Shown here one piece after another: positions 1 through 8,194 of a DNA stretch of 64,000 nt (positions are counted from its first letter, which is position 1; every line of letters starts with the position of its first letter). The translations under genes and the position numbers were made by a program. Under the pieces are notes generated by a model that was not told where the DNA came from, did no database searches, and saw only the letters and a list, made by a program, of their open reading frames with translations. This stretch comes from an uncultured Prevotellaceae bacterium (lineage in GTDB: Bacteria; Bacteroidota; Bacteroidia; Bacteroidales; Muribaculaceae), in the NCBI GenBank assembly GCA_900318335.1, contig ONKF01000008.1, positions 1-64,000 of the forward strand, written 5' to 3'.

Positions 1-162
1 GACAAGTTTTAATGCCCTGCGAGGCAAAGAACCAGTAACAATTCCGTCCTGGATAGTGATTATCGCTTTGTAGTTTTCATACCACACATGAAAATGCGGT
101 GGATTGTGGTCATCTATATACATGTAGATGATAATACCGTAAAATCTGCTAATCTCTGGCAT
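1..162 (-). CDS. DUF4160 domain protein, 3' part outside the window
   Basis: The reverse strand opens with ATG at 162 and reads 54 codons to the window edge without a stop. The protein begins MPEISRFYGIIIYMY, followed by DDHNPPHFHVWY, the signature start of DUF4160 proteins. These are small (about 80 to 90 residues) proteins of unknown function, often encoded next to a DUF2442 protein and sometimes discussed as toxin-antitoxin-like pairs. The partner, if present, would lie beyond the left edge. A good promoter (TTTG, 22 bases, TATATTTG) sits just upstream at 186-219. Family assignment is firm; function is unknown. Confidence 0.8.
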   Translation of the reverse strand, partial: MPEISRFYGIIIYMYIDDHNPPHFHVWYENYKAIITIQDGIVTGSLPRRALKLV

Positions 163-185
163 AATCAAACATTTTTCTTAATTCG

Positions 186-219
186 CAAATATAGACACTT
201 TTCTTCAATTGGTGGCAAA
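186..219 (-). promoter_or_regulatory. Bacteroidetes promoter for the DUF4160 gene
   Basis: On the minus strand TTTG (216-219) is followed after 22 bases by TATATTTG (186-193), matching the Bacteroidetes -33/-7 pattern. The start codon at 162 would give a leader of about 20 bases. The stretch around the -7 box (about 184-209) is nearly repeated upstream of the membrane-protein gene at 1949-1974. Confidence 0.55.
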
Positions 220-279
220 ATTGAATGGAATTTATTGAGAATCTCGCAAATCTAGTGCCAAACACTTCACTTTTCTTTT

Positions 280-380
280 AGATTTCGGTGATTCTAATTA
301 GGTGTTTATGAGCGTTATTCGTCCTGACTTTTATAATTTTGGAAAAGTTGTTCAACCGATTATGCCTTGAAAAGACGGGG
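280..380. repeat. 101-base direct repeat, copy 1
   Basis: This stretch matches 1237-1337, also 101 bases, in three blocks: agatttcggtgatt, a block of about 31 bases around ataattttggaaaagttg, and tgccttgaaaagacgggg. Each copy lies directly after the stop codon of a minus-strand gene. It is either a shared 3' untranslated element or the remains of duplicated gene ends. Confidence 0.75.
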
Positions 381-385
381 ATACT

Positions 386-1111
386 CTAATTCTGCGGGAC
401 GCGCACAGCACGGACACTGCAACCGACCTCGCGGGCGTAGGGGCTGTACCAGGACATGTCCCCCGAAAAGAAGTACTGGATGTAAGCGATGTCGGAGACG
501 ATCGGGAAGAGCGTACGTGACCAACAGCAGCCGTACGAGCCCACGCATTGGAGCGAACGTTCATCTATGACCCAGCCTGCGGCGGGCAAGAAGATGGTGT
601 TGCCGTTAGGGCCGGTGCCTTGCTGGCCATACACGCCGTTACGGGTCGTCCATTTCCAGGCGCACTGTTCTACCAACTCCCGCTGCTGCTCATGGGTCGG
701 CATGCGCCACGACGGCCCCCAATTTATGTATGCAGCATCGTCCTCAGGGTCCAACTCCGTCTTGTGATCTGGTGTTACTACTGGAACGTAATTACCCGAG
801 TCATCGTAATACCCCGACGAGTAACTCTGATTGTATTTCGTATAATACATATCGTCGTGGTTATACCACTTGTAAGTGTTCAAGTCATAGTTGTCTTTGG
901 GTTTGGTCTCACCCCAGGCGAAGTAGTCGCCGTAGCCCTCGGGAGCGTTCGCCCCCACGTTGCACGTCGCCCACAGCGTGCCGCTTGGGAGTCCCAGGTC
1001 AACCCACTCGTGAGTATCAGGATTCTCGGGTTCGTCATCTTTACATGATGTAAGATATGTCAGTCCTGCAACAAGCGACAATAATAAAAAAATTAGCTTA
1101 ATTGTTTTCAT
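386..1111 (-). CDS. FISUMP/DUF1566-like surface lipoprotein
   Basis: This encodes 241 residues with an N-terminal hydrophobic segment ending in a lipobox-like LTSC, so it is probably an exported lipoprotein. The body carries the motifs WVDLGLPSGTLWA, YFAWGET and WRMPT, and a C-terminal VRAVR. These are typical of the Fibrobacter-succinogenes-major-paralogous (FISUMP) fold, which is common in Bacteroidales and of unknown ligand. ATG at 1111 is chosen because it gives a normal signal sequence; ATG at 1123 would add four residues. A -7 box (TACCTTTG) lies at 1196-1203. The gene is followed directly by the 101-base repeat. It is a single gene with no obvious operon partner. Confidence 0.75.
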   Translation of the reverse strand: MKTIKLIFLLLSLVAGLTYLTSCKDDEPENPDTHEWVDLGLPSGTLWATCNVGANAPEGYGDYFAWGETKPKDNYDLNTYKWYNHDDMYYTKYNQSYSSGYYDDSGNYVPVVTPDHKTELDPEDDAAYINWGPSWRMPTHEQQRELVEQCAWKWTTRNGVYGQQGTGPNGNTIFLPAAGWVIDERSLQCVGSYGCCWSRTLFPIVSDIAYIQYFFSGDMSWYSPYAREVGCSVRAVRVPQN

Positions 1112-1195
1112 TGTGTAAATCATTAAATATTAAATTAAATATTAAATTGTGGATTCAAATTAAGTGATATCTCGTTTATGTATCATTGTGCATTG

Positions 1196-1203
1196 CAAAG
1201 GTA
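1196..1203 (-). promoter_or_regulatory. -7 element TACCTTTG upstream of the FISUMP gene
   Basis: The minus strand reads TACCTTTG, matching the Bacteroidetes -7 consensus, about 85 bases upstream of the start codon. No clear -33 TTTG lies at the right distance. Confidence 0.35.
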
Positions 1204-1236
1204 GAAAAAATTAATGCGAAATACTCATTTTCATCT

Positions 1237-1337
1237 AGATTTCGGTGATTAATCGTTCATGAGGCGTTGGTACTCGCCCCGACTTATATAATTTTGGAAA
1301 AGTTGCTCAACCGCGCGTGTGCCTTGAAAAGACGGGG
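1237..1337. repeat. 101-base direct repeat, copy 2
   Basis: This is the second copy of the repeat at 280-380 and has the same length. It lies immediately downstream (minus strand) of the stop codon of the 185-residue membrane protein. The two flanking genes do not resemble each other, so the repeat is not simply a duplicated gene. Confidence 0.75.
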
Positions 1338-1344
1338 AATGAGG

Positions 1345-1902
1345 TTACTCTTCCCCGATGAGTTCTTGCAGACGACGGGTGATATCCTCATCATCGGAGC
1401 CTACAAAATATTTACCGCGTATTAATCTGTAAATATACACTGTAGCGAAGGCTAAGATGAAGATCCAGAATATCACTTTCACTATAATATCCAAATCAGA
1501 GGTAAATACGAAACAAGCAAACCACCCGCTAAATATCAGTTGTGCTATCGTCGAGATGATACTTGTGTCTTTAACGTACTTTTTGAACTTGTTCAATAGC
1601 TGTTCTGGAGTGCCGAGACCGTCGATGGTTTTAAAAAAGCTGTGAGATTTTAGAACCTGCCAGCCTGACATAAGGGCCAATAATAATAGCGTCAAGAGGA
1701 TAATGGTCATAAAACCTTTTTTATCATGTGCCGAATAAGGTGTAGAAAGCTCAAAAAATATTGCACTTGTCACCAATATCAGGAAAAGTATCAAGAAAAC
1801 CAACCCAATCCGGAAATCATTTTTCGCTCTTTTCTTGCACTTGTCCTTGATAACATCCAGCCATTCTTCTTTGTTAATCAAGTATAAATCTTCCAGTTTC
1901 AT
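1345..1902 (-). CDS. Hypothetical membrane protein, 185 residues
   Basis: I do not recognise this family. The protein starts with a charged stretch (residues 1-30), then has paired hydrophobic segments at about 32-52 and 64-82, and a second pair at about 115-135 and 140-160. The tail is soluble and acidic (DDEDITRRLQELIGEE). This suggests four membrane helices with both ends in the cytoplasm. A -7 box (TATATTTG, 1951-1958) is about 50 bases upstream. It stands alone between a FISUMP gene and a TfoX-like gene, and the context gives no clue to its role. Confidence 0.6.
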   Translation of the reverse strand: MKLEDLYLINKEEWLDVIKDKCKKRAKNDFRIGLVFLILFLILVTSAIFFELSTPYSAHDKKGFMTIILLTLLLLALMSGWQVLKSHSFFKTIDGLGTPEQLLNKFKKYVKDTSIISTIAQLIFSGWFACFVFTSDLDIIVKVIFWIFILAFATVYIYRLIRGKYFVGSDDEDITRRLQELIGEE

Positions 1903-1950
1903 AATGATAAGTTGTTAAAATGATTCGCGTGACAAAATTTGCTTTTCTTG

Positions 1951-1980
1951 CAAATATAGCCACTTTTCTTCAAATGACAA
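1951..1980 (-). promoter_or_regulatory. Bacteroidetes promoter for the 185-residue membrane protein
   Basis: The minus strand has TTG (1978-1980), 19 bases, then TATATTTG (1951-1958). The surrounding bases closely resemble the promoter at 186-219. Confidence 0.5.
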
Positions 1981-2076
1981 CTATAAAGAACAGAACTTGA
2001 TTAAAAAAAAGTAAATTCTGTATCAAGTAACACATACTATTCAAGAATTGAAGACATGAGAGGATAATGAGTCTTC

Positions 2077-2400
2077 TCACTTTCTTTTCTTTTTGGGCTT
2101 AGGTTCTGGAAGTGCCCTGCAGGTCTCGCGCACGAGCAATGACAGGTAATCACGGTCATCCACCTCCTCGATAAAGAAATACGCTTTTGCCCCGTCATAG
2201 GGAGGCCGAAGATCGACGGTTCGCAGTACAGATTCCACCTGTTGGGTGGGCTTTAGATAAAAACAGTCGTCACAGATGAGTCCAAAAATCTTGCCATCGC
2301 AATAGATGCCATAGTCACCGAACATTTTCTTGACCATAATCTCACCAGCACCGGCGCACTGGTCGGCGATGTATTGAACGAAATCCGCATTACTTGCCAT
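2077..2400 (-). CDS. TfoX/Sxy N-terminal domain protein
   Basis: This encodes 107 residues matching the TfoX N-terminal domain: FVQYIADQC near the start, then KKMFGDYGIYCDGK and FGLICDDCFYLKP. Stand-alone N-terminal TfoX proteins are widespread and lack the C-terminal domain of the competence regulator Sxy, so a role in competence should not be assumed. The C-terminus is a short basic tail (KPKKKRK). The 45-residue membrane peptide gene begins upstream at 2562, and the two may share a transcript. Confidence 0.85.
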   Translation of the reverse strand: MASNADFVQYIADQCAGAGEIMVKKMFGDYGIYCDGKIFGLICDDCFYLKPTQQVESVLRTVDLRPPYDGAKAYFFIEEVDDRDYLSLLVRETCRALPEPKPKKKRK

Positions 2401-2424
2401 CGTTTCCCGTCACATGAGCACAGA

Positions 2425-2562
2425 TTACTCTCGATCTCGATTAGAGCGTTTCTTTTTCAACTCATACACCAGAGCGATAACTGCGATTATCACACCCAGC
2501 AAGCCAACGAGCAGCGTTACCAGGTCATAATTCTCTTTCAGAAAAGATGATATCACGTCCAT
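2425..2562 (-). CDS. Small single-helix membrane protein, 45 residues
   Basis: ATG at 2562 opens 45 codons ending in TAA at 2425-2427. The product starts MDVISSFLKENYDLV, has one hydrophobic helix (about residues 14-34, TLLVGLLGVIIAVIALVYEL) and ends in a strongly charged tail (KKKRSNRDRE). The topology, helix then basic tail, fits a membrane peptide with a cytoplasmic C-terminus. It lies between the TfoX gene (25 bases away) and the 366-residue protein gene (start ATG at 2562, 12 bases after the upstream stop at 2575). No family is recognised. The tight packing and coding-like composition argue that it is real. Confidence 0.6.
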   Translation of the reverse strand: MDVISSFLKENYDLVTLLVGLLGVIIAVIALVYELKKKRSNRDRE

Positions 2563-2574
2563 AATAATCACATT

Positions 2575-3672
2575 CTATTTCTTGAGTTCCTTCTTGAAGA
2601 GCTGATCCACTGCCGCCTTGAGGTTCGGGGCAAGGGGAGGAATGTGGTGGTTCTGCTCAAGACGGCGCAACTCGTTGATGTCCATTTCAACCTCGTTCTC
2701 CTTGCGGGTCTGCTTAAACTCCTTTTTATCAATATAGTCGCGGCCTATCGTAAAAGTCTCGAACAGGATAATGTAGTCCATATCCAAATCCTCCATGTGA
2801 CCCGACACCAGAGCCTGCTTCATCACCAGGTCATCGATGCGCGATTGTCCATTCTCGTTGACATTATAAACCTCGTAGTATCCGCGGTTTTCGTCGGTGT
2901 ATTTAGGCTTCTTTTCTTTCTTCTTTTTGCCACTGGCGCGCAGTTTGGCCTCTTCCTCAGCATCCTTGATATGGTCACGGTAGCCCCAGAAGTCAAAGTT
3001 GGTCGTGCGCTGGCCAGCCTGCAGATCCTCGTCGATATAGCCCAGCACCGAGACCGAATCCCTAACCACACGACGTCCAGACGGCTCATGGATCAGTGTC
3101 ACCTTATTTTTGTCGGCAAGTTTCTGAATCCTCTTGTAATCGGGGAAAGTGTCGATTCTCGCCCATTGGTCGATGTAGCGGCCCACCAGGGTGCTGATGA
3201 TAAAGCGGTAAAAACCGTTCTTGCCACGGGAGACACTACGGGTCTTGGCCGACACTTTCTTATTGGCGAATTCATAGGTATTGTCCACGACACCAGAACG
3301 GAAGTAGATGGGACCCTCGTCACAGACGTAGATGCAACGGTAATAGGTCTGCACGTATAGCAGATCCTTGGGCTTCACCTCGAGTTCGGACAACTGGAAA
3401 TTGGCATCCTGCATCACCACACAGCGGCTGGGTATCGTGTCCATGTTGACATCCATCGCCTTGAAAGCCACATGAGAGAAATAGAGGTGATTTTGCCCCT
3501 TAGTGTTCTCTAGCCAACCCTCGTGGTTGGTAGTGCCCACCAGAGCACCTTTCTCGTTGGTCACACACACTGCAGCGATGGGCAATCCGTCGACATCAAC
3601 GACCTGAACGCGCTGAGCATGAGCAACGGTGGCCAACGCCAGCAACAATGAGAGAACATATAACTTTTTCAT
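2575..3672 (-). CDS. Exported protein with carboxypeptidase-regulatory-like domain
   Basis: This encodes 365 residues. A signal peptide (MKKLYVLSLLLALATVAHAQ) precedes a carboxypeptidase-regulatory-like beta-sandwich (about residues 20-95; VDVDGLPIAAVCVTNEKG, then TTNHEG). The rest is an alpha/beta region with a lysine-rich stretch (KKKKEKKPK) and is not recognised. Such N-terminal domains are common in Bacteroidetes surface proteins. The first in-frame start is TTG; the ATG two codons later (3672) directly precedes the signal peptide and is used here. It probably heads the transcript that also covers the small membrane protein and TfoX genes. Confidence 0.65.
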   Translation of the reverse strand: MKKLYVLSLLLALATVAHAQRVQVVDVDGLPIAAVCVTNEKGALVGTTNHEGWLENTKGQNHLYFSHVAFKAMDVNMDTIPSRCVVMQDANFQLSELEVKPKDLLYVQTYYRCIYVCDEGPIYFRSGVVDNTYEFANKKVSAKTRSVSRGKNGFYRFIISTLVGRYIDQWARIDTFPDYKRIQKLADKNKVTLIHEPSGRRVVRDSVSVLGYIDEDLQAGQRTTNFDFWGYRDHIKDAEEEAKLRASGKKKKEKKPKYTDENRGYYEVYNVNENGQSRIDDLVMKQALVSGHMEDLDMDYIILFETFTIGRDYIDKKEFKQTRKENEVEMDINELRRLEQNHHIPPLAPNLKAAVDQLFKKELKK

Positions 3673-3719
3673 TATCAACGACGAGTGAATAAATCAATAA
3701 AAAAACGATGTTCACGACA

Positions 3720-4583
3720 TCAGGGCTCCAAGGGTTTCAACAACAGATTCTCCCTGGAAATATATCGGTCATAAATGAAGATGGCTGCATCCAACAGCAG
3801 CAAGACAATGATACCTGCCAGCCCTGCGCACCCAATCAGCAAGTCATGGGCTGGAGAGACGAGCATATTGGTCATCGGAACCACTGCATTAAAGGTGCCG
3901 TGAATGATCGCAGGGACAAGAAGAGTACCACTCTTGACCCTGAAATAAACAAATATCGGCGACAGGCACACACACATCAGAATCATCATGAACACACCGA
4001 TGACGGGGTGATCAGGATAGTTGTGGCCGTTGAGAATCAACGGGAAATGCCATGCACCCCATAACACACCGATGAAGACCGCTGCCCATATCAATTTCTT
4101 GCCAGCCAGTTCCTTGACTAGGAATCCTCGCCATGCGATTTCCTCGCCAAATGCCAAAACCGCATTGACAGTAGCCCCGCCCATCAAGCCGCTCAGGAAC
4201 GTTATCACGACAAATCCCCATAAACCGAACTTGACGGGAGCATCTTTTATCACCTCATCAAGCACCTCGGTGGACAAGTGCACTCCCGGAACGAGCAGAG
4301 ACATGCCCAGAATGGCAAGCGACAGTATCGGCATCAATAGCCACCCTATCACCCACCAACGGTTGAAGTTGATGTTGATGCCCAAGCCGGCAAACAAGGG
4401 TTCCTTAAACAACCATCGTGTGACGAGCACTGCCACCAGAGGCGAGAACATGGATCCGGCAGTAATCAGAAAACTTGTGATGTCGCTATCGCTGACAAAA
4501 TGCAGAATCAGGCCGATAACAACCATGATAGAAAGGGCAATGCTGAAGAAAACCCCTATCTTTTTCATGTTTATTGTTTTCAT
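3720..4583 (-). CDS. CPBP family intramembrane metalloprotease
   Basis: This encodes 287 residues with about eight hydrophobic segments. It carries the CPBP/Abi signature: EEIAWRGF (paired glutamates and an arginine, about residues 147-154), then WGAWHFPL with a histidine about 35 residues later, and a third conserved histidine region near HGTFNA. The family includes CAAX prenyl endopeptidases and bacteriocin-immunity proteases; the substrate here is unknown. ATG at 4568 (five codons downstream, MKKIG) is an equally good start. It is a single gene on the minus strand between PorQ and the carboxypeptidase-regulatory protein. Confidence 0.85.
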   Translation of the reverse strand: MKTINMKKIGVFFSIALSIMVVIGLILHFVSDSDITSFLITAGSMFSPLVAVLVTRWLFKEPLFAGLGININFNRWWVIGWLLMPILSLAILGMSLLVPGVHLSTEVLDEVIKDAPVKFGLWGFVVITFLSGLMGGATVNAVLAFGEEIAWRGFLVKELAGKKLIWAAVFIGVLWGAWHFPLILNGHNYPDHPVIGVFMMILMCVCLSPIFVYFRVKSGTLLVPAIIHGTFNAVVPMTNMLVSPAHDLLIGCAGLAGIIVLLLLDAAIFIYDRYISRENLLLKPLEP

Positions 4584-4647
4584 AACACTATGGATTTGAG
4601 GGCTGCCGGCGATAATTGAGCCACGCGGAGTGGCAGTTATTGTGATT

Positions 4648-5679
4648 CTATTTCAAGAGTTCGCCTATCGAGGTGGTGAGATTGAACATGAAAGTGGATG
4701 CGCCAGTGTGGGGACGAGCAAACGCCGCCCCGATGCCGAAGGCACGCACCTTCAAGCCACCGCCAATCGAGAGTCCCGACATGAAGTCACGCTTATAGGT
4801 GGCCATATCGGTGCGGGTGCGGTAGTTGTAACCGATGCCCAGATAGATATTGTCGGAGGGCAGGACATCAACGCCAAACACCAGGTGACGCAACAGGTTG
4901 CTACCGAAGGATTCCTTCTTGACGAGGTCGCTGTTGGGGTTGTTGACATCGGCAATCTTATAATAGGGTGAACTCCAGCGGGCGAGTTCATAGGCGGTGA
5001 CATGCAGGCGCAAGGGGGCGCGGCCCAACATCTTGCTGAAACCCACCTGGATGTCCCAGGGCAGATTGTCCTTGTACTCGTTGAATTTCTTGACCTGACC
5101 ACCCAGGTTCTTGGCAACCAACGAAGCCGAGAACTCGTGCTCGGCATCATAGTAGTTGACACCCAAGTCGGCGGCTACAGCGCCTGCGGTATAAGACTCA
5201 TACTTGGAATAGAGGTACTTGAGCGTGATACCGCCACGGAATTTCTCGCTGATGTCGTGGCTATAGGTGACACTGATGGCCATGTCGCTGGCATTGAAGG
5301 TACCTGTCAAGGTACCATCGATAGCGGCACCCTGGATTTTACCATAGCCAAAATACTGAATACCCACTGCAAAGGCACCATGCTCGCTTACCCCCTGGCC
5401 ATAACGCAGACCCGCAAAATTGGTATCACCGATGTAGCGCATGTAGTTGATGCCTACCTGATGATCATATTCAGGGCCTAACAGAGCAGGATTCTGCTCA
5501 ATGAGATGGATGTCATCATCAATGATTGTCAGGTTGTGGCCACCCAAGCCATAGACGTGGCTCGAAGAGGGCACATTCAGGAAGTTATAGGCCGTGGTCT
5601 TGGGGCCATCATCGGCCATGAGTTGAATGGCCACACACAATGCGGCCATCAATATGAATTGACGCAAATAGGTTGTCAT
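4648..5679 (-). CDS. porQ: Type IX secretion system protein PorQ
   Basis: This encodes 343 residues with a signal peptide ending near MADDG. The mature part begins AYNFLNVPSSSHVYGLGG and continues LIEQNPALLGPEYD, both typical of PorQ. The alternating pattern predicts an outer-membrane beta-barrel related to PorV/FadL. PorQ takes part in secretion and surface attachment of type IX cargo. Its presence fits the several proteins in this window that end in type IX-like tails (15411, 44936, 46914 and 57709). The start is the only ATG giving a full signal peptide. The gene may be cotranscribed with the DUF2007 gene 58 bases upstream. Confidence 0.85.
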   Translation of the reverse strand: MTTYLRQFILMAALCVAIQLMADDGPKTTAYNFLNVPSSSHVYGLGGHNLTIIDDDIHLIEQNPALLGPEYDHQVGINYMRYIGDTNFAGLRYGQGVSEHGAFAVGIQYFGYGKIQGAAIDGTLTGTFNASDMAISVTYSHDISEKFRGGITLKYLYSKYESYTAGAVAADLGVNYYDAEHEFSASLVAKNLGGQVKKFNEYKDNLPWDIQVGFSKMLGRAPLRLHVTAYELARWSSPYYKIADVNNPNSDLVKKESFGSNLLRHLVFGVDVLPSDNIYLGIGYNYRTRTDMATYKRDFMSGLSIGGGLKVRAFGIGAAFARPHTGASTFMFNLTTSIGELLK

Positions 5680-5737
5680 GTCGTTATAGTCTATATTCTC
5701 TAATAGTTATAACGAGAAATTGCCCTGTTTAGTATTT

Positions 5738-5974
5738 TCACTCCTCAGTTGTTCCACCGAAGTCCTCATCGGTCTCGCTAATCACCTTCCTGGCCAGTTC
5801 CAGATCGCGCTCAAATACCACGACCCTGACTGGAGCCATCCAGATGGCGTTGGCGGTGCTGTCAACAATCACACCAGCGGGTATGCCGCTGGCTTCCAGC
5901 GCGCCCTTGACGATATTGGCGTCAACAGCGTTGGGGTACTTCTCGAGCACAACAATTTTTTCTTCGTTTTCCAT
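5738..5974 (-). CDS. DUF2007 domain protein
   Basis: This encodes 78 residues starting MENEEKIVVLEKYPNA. The small alpha/beta domain (strand KIVVLEKY, helix NAVDANIVKGALEASGI, strand AGVIVD, then VRVVVFERDLELARKVI) matches DUF2007, a ferredoxin-like putative signal-transducing domain. The acidic tail (ETDEDFGGTTEE) is usual. An open frame reaches back to 6019, but its first 15 residues look non-coding, so the ATG at 5974 is preferred. It lies between mltG and porQ on the same strand. Confidence 0.75.
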   Translation of the reverse strand: MENEEKIVVLEKYPNAVDANIVKGALEASGIPAGVIVDSTANAIWMAPVRVVVFERDLELARKVISETDEDFGGTTEE

Positions 5975-6034
5975 TTCAATTTCATGTTTTATATGAGGGT
6001 AAATCACCATACGCCTCATTGACTTGGTTATGAG

Positions 6035-7048
6035 TTACTTGATGCCGCGGGAATTGAGAGCGGCCTGGTAGCGGTGGGCGTTGTCGAGGTGGGAGGCATA
6101 GTCACGTGTGAAGTCGTGATAGCCACTGAAATCGGAACGCGCACACATGTAGAGATAGTCGTGCTGCGGTGCATTGAGCACAGCATCGATGGTCGATTTC
6201 TCGGGCAGACGGATGGGACCGGGAGGCAAGCCGTTGACACGATAGGTGTTGTAAGGCGAGTTAATCTGGGTCATGGGCACGGTGATGCGCTTAATCGTGA
6301 AGTCACCGATGGCAAACTTCACCGTCGGGTCGGCCTGCAGGCGCATGCCCTGCTGATAGCGGTTGAGGTAGAGGCGTGCCACCTTGCCGCGCTCATCGGC
6401 TTTGACGGTTTCTTCCTCGACAATCGATGCGACCGTGGCCACCTCGTCGGGAGTGAGCCCCAGGCGCTCGGCCTTAGCCTTGCGTTCGCTGGTCCAGAAG
6501 TCATTGTAGTATTCCATCATGCGGTCGAGCATCTTCTCGGGCGAGATGTTCCAGTAGAACTCATAGGTGTCAGGCATCAGCAGACAGGCAATGGTCTGCG
6601 GGGTCTTGCCATACTTGGCGCATATAGCACTATCCTTCAGCACCTTGCGCATAGCATCGGGACCATCCATGAAGGTCTCGCCCCATCGCTGGGTCCACTC
6701 GTCAAGGGTGCGCACATTGTTGAAGGTAAAGCGCACGCCACTCTGCGCGCCGTTCTTGATATAGCGGGCAGCAGTGAACGGAGACATGCCCGGAGTGATC
6801 CGGAAAGCGCCTTCACGTTTCTCGACATTGGCACCCATGAGTGAAAGCATAGTTGCCACACGCTTACCGTAGTTCACCTCAACATTTGCCTGAATGCTAT
6901 CACTGATCGACTCGATTGTGCTGCCCTTACGCATCTTGATGAGCCCCTCGGTGGGAGCACCAGTAAACAGATAGGGAGCGGCACAAGCCACAAGGATAAT
7001 CACTGCGGCGGCGATAGCGCCAATAATCCATTTGATTTTCTTGTTCAT
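6035..7048 (-). CDS. mltG: Endolytic murein transglycosylase MltG
   Basis: This encodes 337 residues. It has a short cytoplasmic N-terminus, one membrane helix (IIGAIAAAVIILVACAAPYLF), then the YceG domain. Family hallmarks are present: VASIVEEET with the catalytic glutamate, MRLQADPTVKFA, SPYNTY and GLPPGPI. MltG cleaves nascent glycan strands in the periplasm and is thought to set a terminator of glycan polymerisation. ATG at 7048 (MNKKIKW) is chosen over an upstream in-frame start at 7090 that would overlap manA. The gene follows manA by seven bases, so the two are probably cotranscribed. Confidence 0.92.
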   Translation of the reverse strand: MNKKIKWIIGAIAAAVIILVACAAPYLFTGAPTEGLIKMRKGSTIESISDSIQANVEVNYGKRVATMLSLMGANVEKREGAFRITPGMSPFTAARYIKNGAQSGVRFTFNNVRTLDEWTQRWGETFMDGPDAMRKVLKDSAICAKYGKTPQTIACLLMPDTYEFYWNISPEKMLDRMMEYYNDFWTSERKAKAERLGLTPDEVATVASIVEEETVKADERGKVARLYLNRYQQGMRLQADPTVKFAIGDFTIKRITVPMTQINSPYNTYRVNGLPPGPIRLPEKSTIDAVLNAPQHDYLYMCARSDFSGYHDFTRDYASHLDNAHRYQAALNSRGIK

Positions 7049-7055
7049 ATTTCTT

Positions 7056-8039
7056 TTAATGATTTTGATTTTCGGTAGGCACAGTGGCAAGGAGCAAGTG
7101 AGCGGATCCCTTCATCTCGACCCTATCGGCAATGGCAGGGACAAGGGCTGTTTCGCCTTGGCACAATACGGCCGTAGGCATGCCCTCGGCCATGAGACTT
7201 ACCTCTCCCATGACGCATACGACAGCCATAAAGGAGTGAGAGGACATTTGCTCAATCGTGTAACCGTGTTCAAACTCCAGATGTCGCACTTCAAAATACG
7301 GGCAAGCCACCAACTGGGTCATACCCTCACCCACGCAAGGCTTATCAAGCACTTGGTCATTGCGGGCATTGAAATCGAGGGCCTCGCGTGCCTCTTGCAT
7401 GTGCAGTTGCCGCAGATTGCCATTGGCGTCACGGCGGTTGTAGTCCCACACGCGATAGGTGATGTCGCTGGATTGCTGAATCTCTACAAGCAGGTTACCA
7501 GCGCCGATGGTATGAATCTGGCCAGCTGGGATAAAGAAAGTATCGCCAGGTTGGGATTCGGTGGCATTTATCACGTCAAGAATCGTTCCATCAGCCAACC
7601 GGCGGTCAAATTCCTCAAGCGAAATCGTGCGGTTGAAACCCGTGTGGATAATTGCCCCGCTATCGGCCTCAAGAATATACCACATCTCGTTTTTGCCCGA
7701 ACAACCATGACGGCGGCGCGCCATTTCGTCATCGGGGTGCACCTGAATGGAAAGGTCACGTTTAGCGTCAATAAACTTAATCAGCAAGGGGAACTGGTCG
7801 CCATAGCGGCGATAGACATCTTCACCCACCAGGTCAGCGCCATAGCGCTGAACCAATTGGGTGAGTGTCAATCCCCTGTCATCGCCATCAGCCACGATTG
7901 ACTCGCGTCCTGGCATAGCGGACAATTCCCAACTCTCTCCGATGGGCTCAGAGCAAGGTGGCAGTTGCTTGAAAGCCACCAATTTATCACCGCCCCACAG
8001 TACGGGCTTCAGTATGCTATTGAACTTATATATCTGCAT
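7056..8039 (-). CDS. manA: Class I mannose-6-phosphate isomerase
   Basis: This encodes 327 residues. The protein interconverts fructose 6-phosphate and mannose 6-phosphate. Visible family features are the N-terminal LKPVLWGGDKL, the zinc-site stretch SIQVHPDDEMA and KNEMWYILEA, and the cupin strand PAGQIHTIGAGNLLVEIQQ. ATG at 8039 is chosen because the only upstream start (8060) overlaps the -7 promoter box at 8058-8065. Mannose supply fits both the nearby GH18 glycan locus and the polyprenol-phosphate mannose synthase at 19.5 kb (inference). Confidence 0.92.
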   Translation of the reverse strand: MQIYKFNSILKPVLWGGDKLVAFKQLPPCSEPIGESWELSAMPGRESIVADGDDRGLTLTQLVQRYGADLVGEDVYRRYGDQFPLLIKFIDAKRDLSIQVHPDDEMARRRHGCSGKNEMWYILEADSGAIIHTGFNRTISLEEFDRRLADGTILDVINATESQPGDTFFIPAGQIHTIGAGNLLVEIQQSSDITYRVWDYNRRDANGNLRQLHMQEAREALDFNARNDQVLDKPCVGEGMTQLVACPYFEVRHLEFEHGYTIEQMSSHSFMAVVCVMGEVSLMAEGMPTAVLCQGETALVPAIADRVEMKGSAHLLLATVPTENQNH

Positions 8040-8057
8040 ATTGATACATTTAACTTG

Positions 8058-8065
8058 CAAAGGTA
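8058..8065 (-). promoter_or_regulatory. -7 element of the manA-mltG promoter
   Basis: The minus strand reads TACCTTTG 19 bases before the manA ATG. No clear -33 TTTG is visible at the usual spacing. It decides the manA start, since the upstream in-frame start falls inside it. Confidence 0.45.
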
Positions 8066-8117
8066 GTGAAAAGTTTTCAGTTCACCATTTTCACTCATCA
8101 CTATTTTTCTCAGCAAA

Positions 8118-8153
8118 CTGGCCATGAACGAACAATTGTCCATTCATGGCCAG
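8118..8153 (-). terminator. Hairpin at the end of the glycan locus
   Basis: A perfect 11-base inverted repeat (ctggccatgaa / ttcatggccag) with a 14-base loop lies 42 bases after the stop of the DUF1735/LamG gene. The T-run that follows on the minus strand is poor, so it may end the transcript inefficiently or protect the mRNA 3' end. Confidence 0.5.
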
Positions 8154-8194
8154 TAAATCTTGTCAATCTCGCCAACTTTGGTGAGGACCCATTT

